Both the position numbers and the translations under genes were made by a program. The notes beneath the pieces were generated by a model, which saw only the letters and a list, made by a program, of their open reading frames with translations, was not told the DNA's origin and ran no database searches. From NCBI GenBank assembly GCA_009760855.2, contig WPIO01000131.1, forward strand, positions 270,001 through 334,000: DNA of 64,000 bases. The letters are read 5' to 3'. Shown in pieces: positions 11,581 through 23,197 of this stretch (its first letter is position 1; each line of letters opens with the position of its first letter). The stretch is from Cristatella mucedo. Taxonomy: Eukaryota; Bryozoa; Phylactolaemata; Cristatellidae.

Positions 11581-14500
11581 CATGCACGTGAAAAAATCGC
11601 GTTGAATCATTTTTAAACTCGGCCTTGAGTGTCAGCTGACGAGCCTTCCTAAATGCTGTCTTGCAGAAATTTCTTAAAGTAGAAAGTGTTTATTAGAGAA
11701 AATGAAAATTGTTTTGCTGCTGAGTTGATAGAAAATCATGCGGCAGTTGAGCTTCGGTAGCGCAATGCACGGCGATTTCCTCCGCTTTCTCTTTGTTTTC
11801 TCCACTGCGATAGGTGCGCATGTATTTTAAGTGCTTTGTTCTGTCGTCATTTGTCCTTTGCTACCAGAGTTTGGTATTTTCAGGCTTCTGGTAGTTTTTT
11901 ACTTTTGATCTTGTTCATTTGAAATTTAGTTTCCAACTTCCTGACATATGCTTTGCCACTCGCATTCATTTTCGCGCCGACTCCTTTCAATTTGGTCAGC
12001 CTCGGCTAGCGACTCAGCAGTGATCTATGTTTACCGCGAGTATAAACGCACTTGAAACTTATGGCTTTTTCAATTTAATTTTGGGTTTTAGTTTTAAAAT
12101 GTTTAAATGTTTTTAAAATGTTAGTTTTAGGATTTTTTCCTTAACTTCTGTAAATTGAAATTTTGCGTGCTACCTTCCCAGTGGTCGACGCGATAAATAT
12201 TTACTGTATATGCTCCGAGCCTGCTGTTGCATCGGAGATGACTTCCTTTTTTGGAACGTGCATTCAAAATAGAGGTGCGGAATTTATATTGTATCCGGTA
12301 TAGTCCAGTATGTCCGGTCCGTTTGCCGCCTGCAGTCCAAATAAAAGGACCAAGGGTGATCGCAATATCCAGGGCATGAAAAGAGCGACTTTAGATGCGT
12401 TTCTGAAGCCGTTAAAATTCTCAAGTTAGTTTTGCATAACTATTTACATGGCAGCTTTTTCTATTGCACCTCTTGCAAAATAAATACTAGCTGATTTAAC
12501 AGCCTTTTTTGTATAGCGACAGAAGAGCCTTTACGGTTGTCACCACCGCTTGCAGTGGCGATAAAGGATCGCCCACCACAGGATTCGAACCCACGACCTC
12601 GGTACCGAGGTCGTGAAAAGCACCCGCCTTATCTAGTGAGCCATTACGACTCACCAAATATGGGAAGCTTATTATCTATCTAGGAAGAAAACGCCGTACT
12701 GATGCCGTCTAGTAGCTGCAAAAGGTCTATTTAAAAATGGAGCTTTCTGCTGAAAATTCGAAAAAATTCATATTCCAATCGAATTTCGGAGTCTATTCAT
12801 ACCAAAATGTAGAACGCAAGACATTTGGCGCTCAGTGAACGAACCACCTGCAAATATATAAATGGTGCGGTGGAAGTGAAACAGGCGACCGAGAGGCCAA
12901 CTACTGTTGCCAACTGCTGACCGCCAACAGTAGTTGGCGTTCAGCAGACAGATAGGCTGGCGACCCGTGCGGTACAGAGGATCGTGTAGATCTACCCTGT
13001 AGGAGTCTGGAGAAAGTCACCTGCATTGAATATAAATTCTGCTTAACTGGCTGCATTAAATTTCTAAGCCGTTTCCGTTTATCAGCTTTTACATTAGTCG
13101 CGGTGCCAGCAGTAATGCTGGTTATTTTTTGTAGTCCTTCATGCAGGACGAGCACTACAGTCAGACAAAAGATCTTCCAGAGAAGTTGGCTTCATTTAAA
13201 GGTAATTCTGTTGACTTCACACGAACCGTTGATCCCTTCAGTTAGTGTTAAAAAGCTATATTGAACGTCTGATAGCTTACCTTTGATTGGCTAATATAGA
13301 TTGAAAGTAGCCACGTTAGGTAGTTAATTCGTACCGAGATCGATAGTGATTGGCGAAGGACTGGCTGTTGGGTTTAGTAGATGCAACTGCTGTCGCAAAA
13401 GTGCGCAGGATGCACAATCTTATGTCTGACTAGCATAAATGGCTATATAGCTCGCCATTTAACAATCGAGGAAAATTGTGCTGTCCTAGTACGATGACTT
13501 GTATGTGCAGACATTCACAGCAAAAAAACAATACTTTGTCGTATTGTATAATGCCTTGACGTATCTGGACCAAGAAACACTAGTTATCAATCGGGACATA
13601 ACTTGATAAAAAAAGTAACAGATGCTTGAAAAAAACTCTGCTTACTTATCATAGAATTCCCTTTATGCAGTTATACTATTTTCACAGCCTCACATCCTAT
13701 ATAATAGGCATTTATCGGCGATTGAGAATCCAGCAGGTAATGCAACTTGGGTCAAGGACGACTTACCCCCCCCCCCCCCCGCTTCAGGATTGGCATGCCT
13801 TTTTGTCGGACCACGTTCTCCGTCCTTCAAAAGGCAAGAATAGAAAATAGAGAGCTCCCTTAATTAATGGCTAGTATCCGGCCACTTCGTCCAAAGTGCA
13901 ACGAATTTAGGACATGCCAAATGAGCAACGCGCACGAAAAGTCTTGCGGCTTGGCAGGAAGCCGGACTGACGGTTGGGTCGTGGCTGGCGGAGAGGACGC
14001 AGGATATGCGAGTGAGGAGACACGAGGCAGAGCGACGCTTTGAGCGTGCTGGGAACACTGGTGAATATAGGAGTTATCGAAACGATTGCCTGTCTTTCCA
14101 CGTAGTCACAAACTACGCACCAATAATGACAGCGAGCCCGGATGAATGCTATGGCGATTTTGAGCCTTCGATAAGCAGGCTCGACAGGGCGCCGCAGGGC
14201 CGTATGTTTTCCTTGGATTACAAAGCTTGTCGGCAGGCAAACCGCAGTTTAAATGGAATGTAGGCTAAAGTGAGAGCGGATTCTCAGTTTTTATAATCTG
14301 CATAGATCCGTGCGAGCAGGATTGGCAGGTTTAGCTCAAACCGAACTTTCACTCAGACCAACCTGTTCGACCAATGGGTTCATCAGTTTTAACTCTGATC
14401 TCTTTCCTTCACCAATTCCTTTATCACATTTACCTGTACCCAGGTTATGTTTAGTTGGCTGGGACGGGACGGCTGTAATGCGTTAAGGGTCACCGGCTAG

Positions 14501-15309
14501 GCCGTGGTCTGACCTATGGGTATGGCCGGGTGCGCGGTGACGAGGGGTCACCGGGGCTCTTGGGTGAGGGTAGCTGGCCGAGTAAGTCGAGGTGTTGGAG
14601 GCTCCTGGTCTAGCCGAGTTATGCACCTGGATTCGTGCAGGCATGCTCCAGCGATGCGACCACGCACGAAGGGCAACGATGACCCACGGCCCGGATAGCA
14701 CGCTCGTTGTCGTGACTTGTATATTACTCGTTCCCCGCGTAGCGTGTTCGTGACCAACCCCCCCCCCCCGTGTGTTGGCGTCTTTCGGCGGAAGCTCTCG
14801 ACTGTGGTGGACGTCGACTCCGACTCGCCAAGCAGTTACTCGACTAGCCGGATCTTTTACGGCGTACGCTCATACTGTTGGAATGGAGTTGGTACAACAG
14901 CGGGACTGCGGAAGCCGACTGACCAACTAACACGTTTGTTCGCGATTGCTGCGTCGTCTTACGCCCACTTTAGTGTACTTTATATAGGACCCTCCCTGTA
15001 GACTTGTTTAGTTCCCCTGTTTTTGTTGAGATATTATATGAGATATTGTAAAGAGGTCTAACCTGACGGCCGCTCGTCTTACTCTAGCTCAGCGGCACGG
15101 TGAGCGGTGGCGTGGTCGGAGTATGGCGGGGCTTGGCGGGAAATAGCATCTGACCCCTGGAACTCGGCTACATTTTTTTGGCTACATACCTAGAGGTCAT
15201 TTGCATATAGATCAAAGATCAAATGGAGGCATTTTTGAGGCCTAGAAAAGCCCACACAAGAAAAAAAGATGAAACATAAATGACTAACGCAGCTATACTA
15301 TTTTAGCTT

Positions 15310-15349
<40 letters not shown>

Positions 15350-17544
15350 TAAATATAAGTATATATATATATATATATATATATACATCCTGAAATAGCA
15401 GACACACCATGGTTTATAGAACACGCTGTGTCTTGGAATTCACTACCGAATGACATCGCATCATCAATTTGACGCCATTGAAAAAAATAAGCTAACAACT
15501 TCCTCGTCTTCACAGCCTTTGCACTGTCGAAGTAAATTTCTTTTTGCGCGAGCTGGGTAACGAAACTGTGCACGTCGTAGCTAAAGAAAAAAGAGCAAAT
15601 CGCTTTTGTGCAGTCTCCAGTGGCTTGGTCTTTTTCCTTTGTGATTTGAGAGCTAACCTGCTCGCAATTCCGTGCAAGCTGCTAACCGCGGGTCCTACGG
15701 CTACCAGCGGCTACTGAGTGCCTACTTGATTGCTTTTACATGCTCGTCGATGCATGATACTTGAATGGTTTTCGTGCGCTTGACGAAGCAGATTACTTTG
15801 TTGCCACTAGCTTTTGGTTATTGCTTCTCTTGCAGCGAGTTTTAAAGAGCGAGAATAGAGACTCGGTTCTCATAGGGTGCTACACAAAGGAATTATTCGT
15901 GCAAGCATTCGTGAGATATGCATATGCAAACTTAAATATGCTGCAATCTTTTATCTTACCTTAGCTAAATTTCTCGAACACGACCGAGGCATGTCCGGAA
16001 GCATCGACATGATGGATCTCAAAAAGGTCTTGGAGAGATTGGGACAACCAAAGACGCACCTCGAACTCAGAAAGATGATATCTCAGATCGAGACAAGGCG
16101 AGAAGAAACAATATGCTACAGCGACTTTGTCCTGATGATGCTGGGGAAAACATCCGTTCTACAGATGTAAGTGACGGCGGGCGAACGCGAGTTCGGCTTC
16201 TAGTCTAGTCGCACGCTGCGGCTTGTAGTCACATCACACGCTGCAGTTTCTAGTTTAGTCACACGCTGCGGCTTCTAGTCACGTCACACGCTGCGGTTTC
16301 TAGTCACGTCACACGCTTCGGCGGCGTTCTGTAGCCATGTGCGTAGCTATAGCGATGAGATTGGTCACCAACTACTCTGGCCACAAGGTCAAGCAATCTC
16401 CGCCAGAAAAAACGTCTGCTCAATCGTGGTGCCTATCGTGATGGTAACCACGACACATTATTATGGTGAGCCGTGATGGCACACTAGGTAAGGCGGTTGC
16501 TTTCACGACCTCAGCCCGAGGTCGTGGGTTCGATTCCTGTGGTGGGTGATTCTTTATCGCCACTCCAAGCGGTGGTGATAGCCGTAAAGGCTCTTCTGTC
16601 GCTATAGAAAAAGAGGCTGTTGAATCAGCTAGGATTTATTTATTTATTTTTTATGCGTCGATATTCACCTCACCTGTTTATGCATCACTCAGCGACCTAC
16701 CAACATCTCTTTGAACTGCCGGAAATCGTTTATCCAATACCACAAGGCATATGAGTTGCTCCGGCTTCACTAGCACCGTTGAGGCCGCTATTCGCTGCAT
16801 TGTAAGCTACTCTGGAAGACATTATGCCGCACGAACCCGCGAGCATCTGCCCAGTAGGCGTGCTATTTTAGTTGCACCGGCTGCCATTTGTGGCCACGTG
16901 TCGCTGGCAAAACGCAATCGGTCCGGCATCAGTCCTGCTAGTGTTAGCACGTCTGGGTCTGGGTACTTCTGGAATTGATGAACGAGCGAACATTAGGCTC
17001 ATTTGCATCTACGTAGCGCTTAATTAAGACCTGCCCAGTGGACTTGATGTCAATGCTGCACCCTAAAGAGATTCCCGCAGCTCGGCTTGCATTTGAATTG
17101 GCGCAGTCTCTACGGCCCCTTCGCTGGAGCCCGGTCTAGATACTCCTACCGAATTATATGTATATACCCGAATTATACCGATTATCCACCCGTGCTCGCC
17201 GCCTACTTCCATTGCAGGTGGCAGGAGAAAGTGTCCTCGGGCGGTTATTCTCGCGCATCAGAAAGTATTTTTCTTGGCGAAGCCCTTCAATAAGACATTT
17301 TCGCCCTTATTCGACCGAAGCAGCTCAGCGATTCGCGTGCGAAGCGACAACCTAGCAATATCGGTATAGATGCTGATCGATCTCAGCCGCATCTGAAAGC
17401 CTCTGCCGATTGAGGCTGGTTTGGCCCAGTGGTGCTCGCCCCGAACAAGGCCCGGCTGAGGTCATGGGCTCGAGCCCCGTGGCATATGTGAAGCGCCTGA
17501 ATAGTGATTAAGTTTTCGTATCGCGCTATACAAATGAATTATAC

Positions 17545-17613
<69 letters not shown>

Positions 17614-19822
17614 TGCCAGCCGTCCTGCGCTGCTAGTTACATTGTACTCACTTCATCGACTGCCCTCCTAACTCATCAATGCTGCTCACTTTCTCTTTGA
17701 TTCGTGAGATTAAGTCTGCTGGCTACCTGATGCGCACCGAAAGCCGCTAAGGCTTTTATGTAGTGCGCTATAGAAAACTCTCTAGCGTGACAGCCACTTA
17801 GTCGTTGGGGCTTTGTAGAATTACATAGGTAGATTACTAGATATTATAGATTATTAGATATTATAGAATTACAGACATATTATGTCTTGCAAGGGCGGAG
17901 GGCTTTCAGAGCCAGTCTCCGAGTTCCAGCAATGTATTCGTCGGGGGTAATACCTCACGTAGTAGCAGGCTCGGCGTTTCGTGCGGTGGCGTTTCGTGTG
18001 GAGCTTGGTTTGGATCGAGCAGGCCGGTCAGGTGGTAATGTGCTCCTAGTAGGTGCTGCCCTCAATTCTTTTTTAATATACCGCCGATCATATTTTATAT
18101 TCGACTGTACGACGTTAGAAATAGCTTTCCTTCCGACTGTGCTCAACAGTAAATGTCTTTTGACCCGTCATCGGACAGGTTAACTGGCTGCTTTGAGCGT
18201 CTTGTTTTCGCTTACGACGCTTCTCTGAGCTCTGATGCTTGCTTAGCTTAGCTTTGCATGCTTGTCTGAGCACGATACCGCGAACGATGCAAACCCTTAG
18301 TAATTTATTATTCTACAGCAAGTGGCAAAGCGCCCGGATAGATACTACGTTCTCTTAGGGTGCTATACCAACGAGCTATCAAGTTATGATACATGTTACT
18401 GTTATTATTATCATTATTATCCAAAGCTCTTTACAGTTAACTGCAAGAGAAGCAATAAACAAGAGATAATGAGGTATATGCTACCATGCTTTAAGATGCA
18501 TTAAAAAAACACAAGTCACCTTGCCAAGACCAGTATGCAAATGCACTCAAGAAGATACTCAGAGAGCCTCTTGATTAGCACGACCCCTCGTTGGCAACAA
18601 ATAAGTATCCTGCTTAGACCAGCGTACCAGATCGCAGAAGACACCCCGGTTAATAGGTTAGCGGGAGTCCGGGTTAATAATACACACTGAATTATGCACG
18701 AAAATTAGGTACGCACGCAAAGGTAAAGGTAGGCACGTAAAGGTACGCACGCCAAGCACAACGGATAAAAGAAAAGTTCGCTTTGGGACCTTCGCAAGGT
18801 AAAACTGAGCGGGGCAGGTTCGTGTTCAGCTGATACTTAAAAGACGCAAAATCATTACAAGTAGCAACCGTACCCGGAGGCGAGTATCGGACTTTCGGTG
18901 CAGACGAGGTGAATTTAGCTTCGAGATTTGACCTCGAGGCGACCGGAAGATTTGACCTCGAGGCGACCGGAAGACGGTGAAAAGCGAGCGGTTAAGGAGG
19001 GAGCTCGCCGGAGGGCAAAGATCATAAAGGTGCAGAATTTCTCAAAGCTGATTAGATACTCGATAGTGAGAGCCGGTGAAACTCAGTCCGAAGTGACGTG
19101 ACGACGCTGCTGCCGTGGACGACCGATCGCAGGTAGCTTCTGAGCTTGGCATCGGCAGCAGACGATTAACGGCGCAAGCCTTAGGTTCTAAATAGCAGGC
19201 ATTGCTGCGATCTAGACGTACGATATGCTACGTAATGTAACGTATCTTCACAAAGACCATGTGGATGTTACGCAGGAGAGTTTTGTATAGCGCACTCACA
19301 GCCTAAGCGGCTTTCGAAACGCATTCAGTAGCCAGCGGACTTTGTCTCACGCAACGAAGAGAAAGTGGGAAGCATAGCAGAGTCAGGAGAGCAGCTGAGG
19401 TAGTGAGTGGCTTAAAAGTAGCAGCTCAGGACCGCCGCTGGAAAGGACGGGACATAGTCGGCAGCAGAAGAGTAGTTGTCGTTGCGTAAGTATCGCCCTG
19501 GTTGGATTTGTCAGCAATCAGCTGGGGCATCAAAACTGGAATTAACCAGTTTGCCATACAGCTCGTCCAGACTACGAGAGTCGGCAGCACCCCAAGCTTC
19601 AAACCATGAGAACACACCACAATTCCTGTAGTAAGCCGCAGATGAGCGGCTTTGCCGTTGGTACATTAGCCAGAAATTACTGGATCGTGGTAACGTTTGG
19701 AATTCCTCACCGTGGTGTGCAGACGGTGCTCCTAATGGAGCTTTTGGACCCAAGCAACTCACGAATCACAAATTTTTTTACTTCTGCACAGATTATATAT
19801 ATACATACATACATATATACAT

Positions 19823-19910
<88 letters not shown>

Positions 19911-22900
19911 TTGAGGATATATACACACACATATATCTGTGTGTGTGTGTGTGTGATATCAAGTTCTCTTTGGGGGTTATACCAATGAATTATGTTTTCC
20001 TGAAAGATATTTAGATTCCCCCAGCCCGTTGCTGAAAACGCCGACCAGGGCATCTAGTGAAACCGGTTCGTTCGGCAGGTGAAGTCAAGCGTCAGTGTGC
20101 TCTATTGCTTAATCAGTATGCACGAGCAATGAACGAAGTCAAAATCAGGCCTCGTCATGGAGCAGGGTCAGCCGCTGCCTGGCCGCGGACAATTCGCCCC
20201 AGTCACTCACTGACCACCGGTCTTGGCCTGTCGTTCCGGGCATGGTGGTTATAATGCAATGTAATGTATTTCCGTCTGTGACTCCACAAAGTCATAAAGA
20301 CTATGAGCGTTACGCAGGAGAGTTTTATGTAGCGCACTCACAGCCTAAGCGGCTTTCGGTAAGCATTCGGTAGCCAACAGACTTCGTCTCACGAAACGAA
20401 GAGAAAGTGGGAAGCATAGCAGAGTCAGGAGAGCAGTAGAGATAGCGAGTGGCTGAAAAGGATGAGCCATAGTCGGCAGCAGGAGAGTAGTTGTCGTTGC
20501 GTAAGAACTGTGGAACTCGCCTGTGGAAGCGAGTTCCACAGTCTAGGACCTGCAGAGCTAAAAATTGTCGCCAAACGGTCTTTAAGCCGAGGAATGGAAC
20601 AGCTAATTTATTGTCCACACAGGACCTGAGGGCGCGAAGAGGCTGAAACTGGTGCAGCAGTTCAGCTAGGTACTAAGGAGCCAAGCCTTTTGGGTCAGCG
20701 TAAGAACTTTGCTCTGCATCCGTTGCTCAACCGGCATCCATCCTAGCTCTCTCAGCAAACGAGACACGTGCTCAAACCTCTGGGACTTCAAGACTGGCCT
20801 TTCAGCCATATTCATAGTCAGCTGCAGTGGTCTAGTTGCTTTCTTTGGTAGCCCAGCCAAAAGGGAATTACATTAATCAAGCCGAGACAGAACTAAGGAG
20901 CTAGTTAAATATTTTGCAAGCCACTGTGGAAGACAGCTCCCAATCTTGGATAGGGATCGGACGTGATGGCTAGCTGTAGAAGCAGTCTTCTGAATAAAGC
21001 TTTTAAAATTTGGGCAGCTGTTGAAAACGAAGCCTAAATATCGAGGGCGTGGTGACGGTCGCACAACAGCATCACCTATTAAAAGAGCAGCCTTTTAATC
21101 CAGCCACACGCTTAGGGTGTCCTATGAGCAGCAGTTCAGTTTGATCGTCATTTAGTTTCAAGAAGTTTTCCGACGTCCACGATCGAATGTCGGCAAGGCA
21201 AGCATTCAGTTTCTCAGTTGCTGCAGCAGATTCCGACGGTTTGAATGACAAATACAGCTGAGTATCGTCAGCATAAAAGTGATATCCTATTCCATGGGCC
21301 CGGAGTCGGGCATACCCTGGGACGGTTACCAGCTGCCGCCTATGCCGAACGGATGCAGAGACCGTTTGCCACTTGCTGCGCCACTGCCGGCCGATGCTGC
21401 ATGCAATTACGGCACGACGAAACCTGGTTCTGGGCCTCCTAATCAGAGCTCTTCCGGCCACCGAGCTCAACTGCATATCGGCGGGCCGCACCCCTCCAGC
21501 TTCCCAGTGGTCTGGCTCTCAAGCAGGACCTGGTCATCGACAACGGTACTGATTTGGTAATTGTGGATGCGAACTCACCTTTCGACAGCAGTCAAGATGC
21601 TGTGATTATGGCGGCCCGGAACAAAACCGATAAATATGCAGCCATTGCCCGGTCTTTCCTGACCACTGGCTACCGGTCGGGAGTGGTGAGGCTCTACGCG
21701 GTCGGGGCTCTTGGCAGCTGGCCAAAAAATTACGCTTGCCTGCCAACCTCGGCATACCACGCGCAGAGAGGACGGCTTTAAGACGGCACTACGTCTCCGA
21801 CGCCATTACCGGCTCGGAAGACGTATGGTCCAAGTTCGTGAACGGCAGGACAGGGCGAATGCATAACTAATAGTTAAAAATCTTGTTCTCGATAATATCT
21901 ATAAATATATAATTTATTTGCATAGCTATGCTGGGGTAAATCAAGACTTAAACAAAAGTTGAGGCTCTAATAACGAAGTACCACAGGGCCCATCTTTCAA
22001 GAGGCTAAGTGATATCCAGGAACGTCTTGCTCCAATCAGGAATAATACAGGATATTTTTCCCAGGGAGGTAAAAAGTCAGGTACTAGTAATGTAAAGCGC
22101 CTAGAAAGATATTGAGTTCTCTGAGGGCGCTTTATCTAGTGTATTATTGTTATCATTAGCATCGAGTCAAAGGTCGCTCGCTACACGTCACAGCTGGCCG
22201 AGGCACGAACAAACCCAGCGTAGAAGGTAGGGCCACTGATGTCTAGAAGTATCAACGAGGGTTCAGGGTCATACTTATTCGATCAGTTACAGTTACGGTG
22301 ACCCTAAATAATTGCAATGCTTCTACCTCATCTAAGTGTAAACAAACATAAGCAGGCTCTGGCAATGAGTAGCTAACCATGGGAACACACACACGTACAT
22401 CGTAATCTTTCAATACTGCTTATGCATACGACTTTGGTGATACTTCTGTCTTTTACTTTGAGCCTGAGATTCACTTTCGAGTGCATGTGGGTTGCTCTTT
22501 CATCGCATCCTGTACACTGCCAGCACTCAAATACACGACTCGGCTTACTCTGGAAGCAGTACTAAGGAGCTGCATGAAACCGAGGCCACAGACACGAAGG
22601 AGGTTGCTTGCTGGCTGCGATTTGAGGACACGTTATTTTCACAACGCCCCGGCTGCCGTGCTATCTCTGATTCCGCTTCGTAAGTGTAGGGCGATCGGGT
22701 AAGCTACTAGCCAAGGAGTCATTCGGTCTCATGAACCGTGCAAGTCCCAAGTTCTTTCACTCATCGAGCTCACAACTTTACCTCCATGCCCGCATACAGG
22801 GGTCACTCGGCTCATTCGCGTTAGCACAAGGTCAAGGTCGCATCAAAGCTAGCCCCCCCGTCGTCAATCTGCTAGGCTTATCTAGGGAAACTAGCGGTAA

Positions 22901-23197
22901 CTCCAGCCGTCGGTATCGAATGTGCTACAGCATGCCAATGATTCGAGCTCGGAAAATTATGGCTGCCACCGTCCTCAGACATCTCAAGCTGATCTGAGAG
23001 TGACAGCCGTAGGCTAAGCAGTAGATCGGCTGGCTTCTTTGCATGACAATATGCTTACCCTCCCCACCCCCCTTTTTTTTAGGATACTACAGTACGAGCG
23101 GAGGGCAAACGCAGCAGACGACACTGACATACAGCGAGCTCACGCGTACAAACAAAAGAGCCTGCGACTGGGACGAAGCCTGCACAGCCTGCCTTAG
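10512..23197 (+). CDS. AIF1: Allograft inflammatory factor 1-like protein (five coding exons)
   Basis: Coding exons are 10512-10539, 10779-10840, 13135-13201, 15965-16166 and 23083-23197. They join in frame (474 nt, 157 residues plus TAG) through GT-AG introns. AIF1/Iba1 is a small cytosolic calcium-binding, actin-bundling EF-hand protein of phagocytes and immune cells. The core is clear: an EKLASFKAKF-like lead into the first EF-hand (loop residues 59-70), then [27 protein letters not shown] and MILQYE, all in the family order. Length is close to the roughly 147 residues of the human protein. The calcium loop is degenerate: loop positions 3, 5 and 7 are G, S and S rather than N, N and D. The gene is mostly intron (the last intron is 6.9 kb) and ends tail to tail with the Cache/EGF gene. 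Identity is secure; the first exon is the least certain part. Confidence 0.9.
10779..10840 (+). CDS. AIF1: AIF1 coding exon 2
   Basis: Acceptor cgccgcag and donor GTAAGTGG. It encodes [20 protein letters not shown], matching the N-terminal helix of AIF1 (KAQQEERLDEIN in human). Twenty codons plus two leading bases. Confidence 0.8.
11005..11130 (+). mobile_element. SINE2 copy (diverged)
   Basis: The head gtttggcccagggttaag and a B-box-like gagctcgggccc are followed by agtgccttgatataccgattaag, matching the SINE2 plan. Confidence 0.6.
11437..11578. repeat. AT microsatellite
   Basis: About 140 bp of imperfect TA/TATG repeat inside AIF1 intron 2. Confidence 0.95.
12483..12655 (-). mobile_element. 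SINE1, near full-length copy
   Basis: The reverse complement shows A box, palindrome, B box (ggttcgaatcc) and the gctgattta tail. It is inserted antisense in an AIF1 intron. Confidence 0.85.
13135..13201 (+). CDS. AIF1: AIF1 coding exon 3
   Basis: The acceptor follows a T-run (tattttttgtag) and the donor is GTAATT. It encodes [10 protein letters not shown] then [12 protein letters not shown], aligning with [21 protein letters not shown] of human AIF1. Confidence 0.85.
15310..15386. repeat. TA microsatellite
   Basis: Nearly pure TA repeat, interrupted by taaatataaatataag. Confidence 0.95.
15860..15900 (+). mobile_element. SINE2 tail fragment
   Basis: The sequence ggttctcatagggtgctacacaaaggaatt matches the SINE2/LINE A tail. 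It lies just upstream of AIF1 exon 4. Confidence 0.45.
15965..16166 (+). CDS. AIF1: AIF1 coding exon 4 (EF-hand core)
   Basis: Acceptor taccttag and donor GTAAGT, with the methionine codon split AT|G as expected. It encodes the EF-hand core: [20 protein letters not shown], then [17 protein letters not shown], and ends [16 protein letters not shown]. This is the strongest single piece of evidence for AIF1. Confidence 0.95.
16212..16321. repeat. 25-bp tandem repeat, about 4.4 copies
   Basis: The string cacgctgcgg or a near variant starts at 16212, 16237, 16262, 16287 and 16312, a period of exactly 25 bp. It begins 45 bp after the AIF1 exon 4 donor. Confidence 0.9.
16464..16646 (+). mobile_element. 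SINE1, full-length copy
   Basis: Complete head with palindrome and B-box (ggttcgattcc), conserved tail, then a (ttta)n end. Confidence 0.85.
17413..17541 (+). mobile_element. SINE2, full-length copy
   Basis: The head has tttggcccagtggtgctcgc, the B-box-like gggctcgagcccc and the tail gtgaagcgcctgaatagtg...gctatacaaatgaatt. The tail runs directly into a TA microsatellite. Confidence 0.8.
17541..17612. repeat. TA microsatellite
   Basis: Nearly pure TA repeat, apparently grown from the 3' end of the preceding SINE2. Confidence 0.95.
17620..17835 (+). mobile_element. LINE B 3' end fragment
   Basis: Shows the LINE B tail order: ctcaatgctgctcactttctctttg, aagtctgctggctacctgatgcg, then gctatagaaaactctc. 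5' truncated. Confidence 0.65.
18338..18420 (+). mobile_element. SINE2/LINE A tail fragment
   Basis: Matches acgttctcttagggtgctataccaacga, the shared tail, followed by an ATT-rich run. Confidence 0.5.
18924..18971. repeat. 24-bp direct repeat, two copies
   Basis: Two identical tandem copies of a 24-bp unit beginning agatttgacctcgagg. Confidence 0.85.
19225..19500 (-). mobile_element. LINE B 3' end fragment
   Basis: The reverse complement carries the conserved LINE B tail. It includes the gagagttttgtatagcgcac region and the cttcgttgcgtgagac region. Truncated at both sides. Confidence 0.7.
19794..19953. repeat. Compound CATA/CA/TA microsatellite
   Basis: Successive blocks of cata, ca and ta repeats, then ca and tg runs. 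A SINE2-like tail (caagttctctttgggggttatacc) follows at 19958-19995. Confidence 0.9.
20258..21300 (-). mobile_element. LINE B, longest copy, with reverse-transcriptase remnant
   Basis: Minus-strand translation in shifting frames gives [11 protein letters not shown] near 21270, then [17 protein letters not shown]. Next come [17 protein letters not shown] and [21 protein letters not shown] piece like [16 protein letters not shown] and the LINE B C-terminal tail complete it. This is a CR1/L2-like reverse transcriptase from the catalytic YADD box to the 3' end. The 5' half is missing and frameshifts are present, so it is inactive. It shows that the many short LINE B fragments are tails of a reverse-transcriptase element. 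Confidence 0.85.
21312..21868 (+). mobile_element. R2/NeSL-like LINE, C-terminal endonuclease fragment
   Basis: Plus-strand frames show a CRLC...[10 protein letters not shown] zinc-knuckle pattern (C-x2-C-x8-14-H-x4-C) followed by ARRN. Further on come [32 protein letters not shown] and YVSDAITGS. The order zinc knuckle then PD-D/E-type nuclease is that of early-branching LINEs with a restriction-like endonuclease at the C-terminus (R2, NeSL and relatives). Frameshifts break the frame near 21430. It abuts the LINE B copy that ends at about 21300. Confidence 0.65.
22088..22165 (+). mobile_element. LINE A 3' tail
   Basis: The tail gtaaagcgcctagaaagatattg...gggcgctttatctagtg and ATT-rich end match the 3' end of the LINE at 49.7-51.2 kb. 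Confidence 0.7.
23083..23197 (+). CDS. AIF1: AIF1 coding exon 5 (terminal)
   Basis: A T8 acceptor (ttttttttag) precedes G ATA CTA CAG TAC, which completes MILQYE as in AIF1 (MILMYEEK). The basic C-terminus ends at TAG 23195-23197. The phase matches exon 4, 6.9 kb upstream. Confidence 0.88.

Larger units (their letters stand above)
10841..15964 (+). other. AIF1 introns 2 and 3
   Basis: Outside exon 3, this holds a SINE2 copy near 11010-11130, an AT tract at 11437-11578, a reversed SINE1 at 12483-12655, a C run at 13767-13780, a further C run near 14760 and a TA tract at 15310-15386. No other exon was supported. Confidence 0.6.
16167..23082 (+). other. AIF1 intron 4 (6.9 kb)
   Basis: Packed with repeats: a 25-bp tandem repeat, SINE1, SINE2, TA and CA tracts, three LINE B pieces, an R2-like LINE fragment and a LINE A tail, each listed separately. 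No further exon was supported. Confidence 0.7.
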
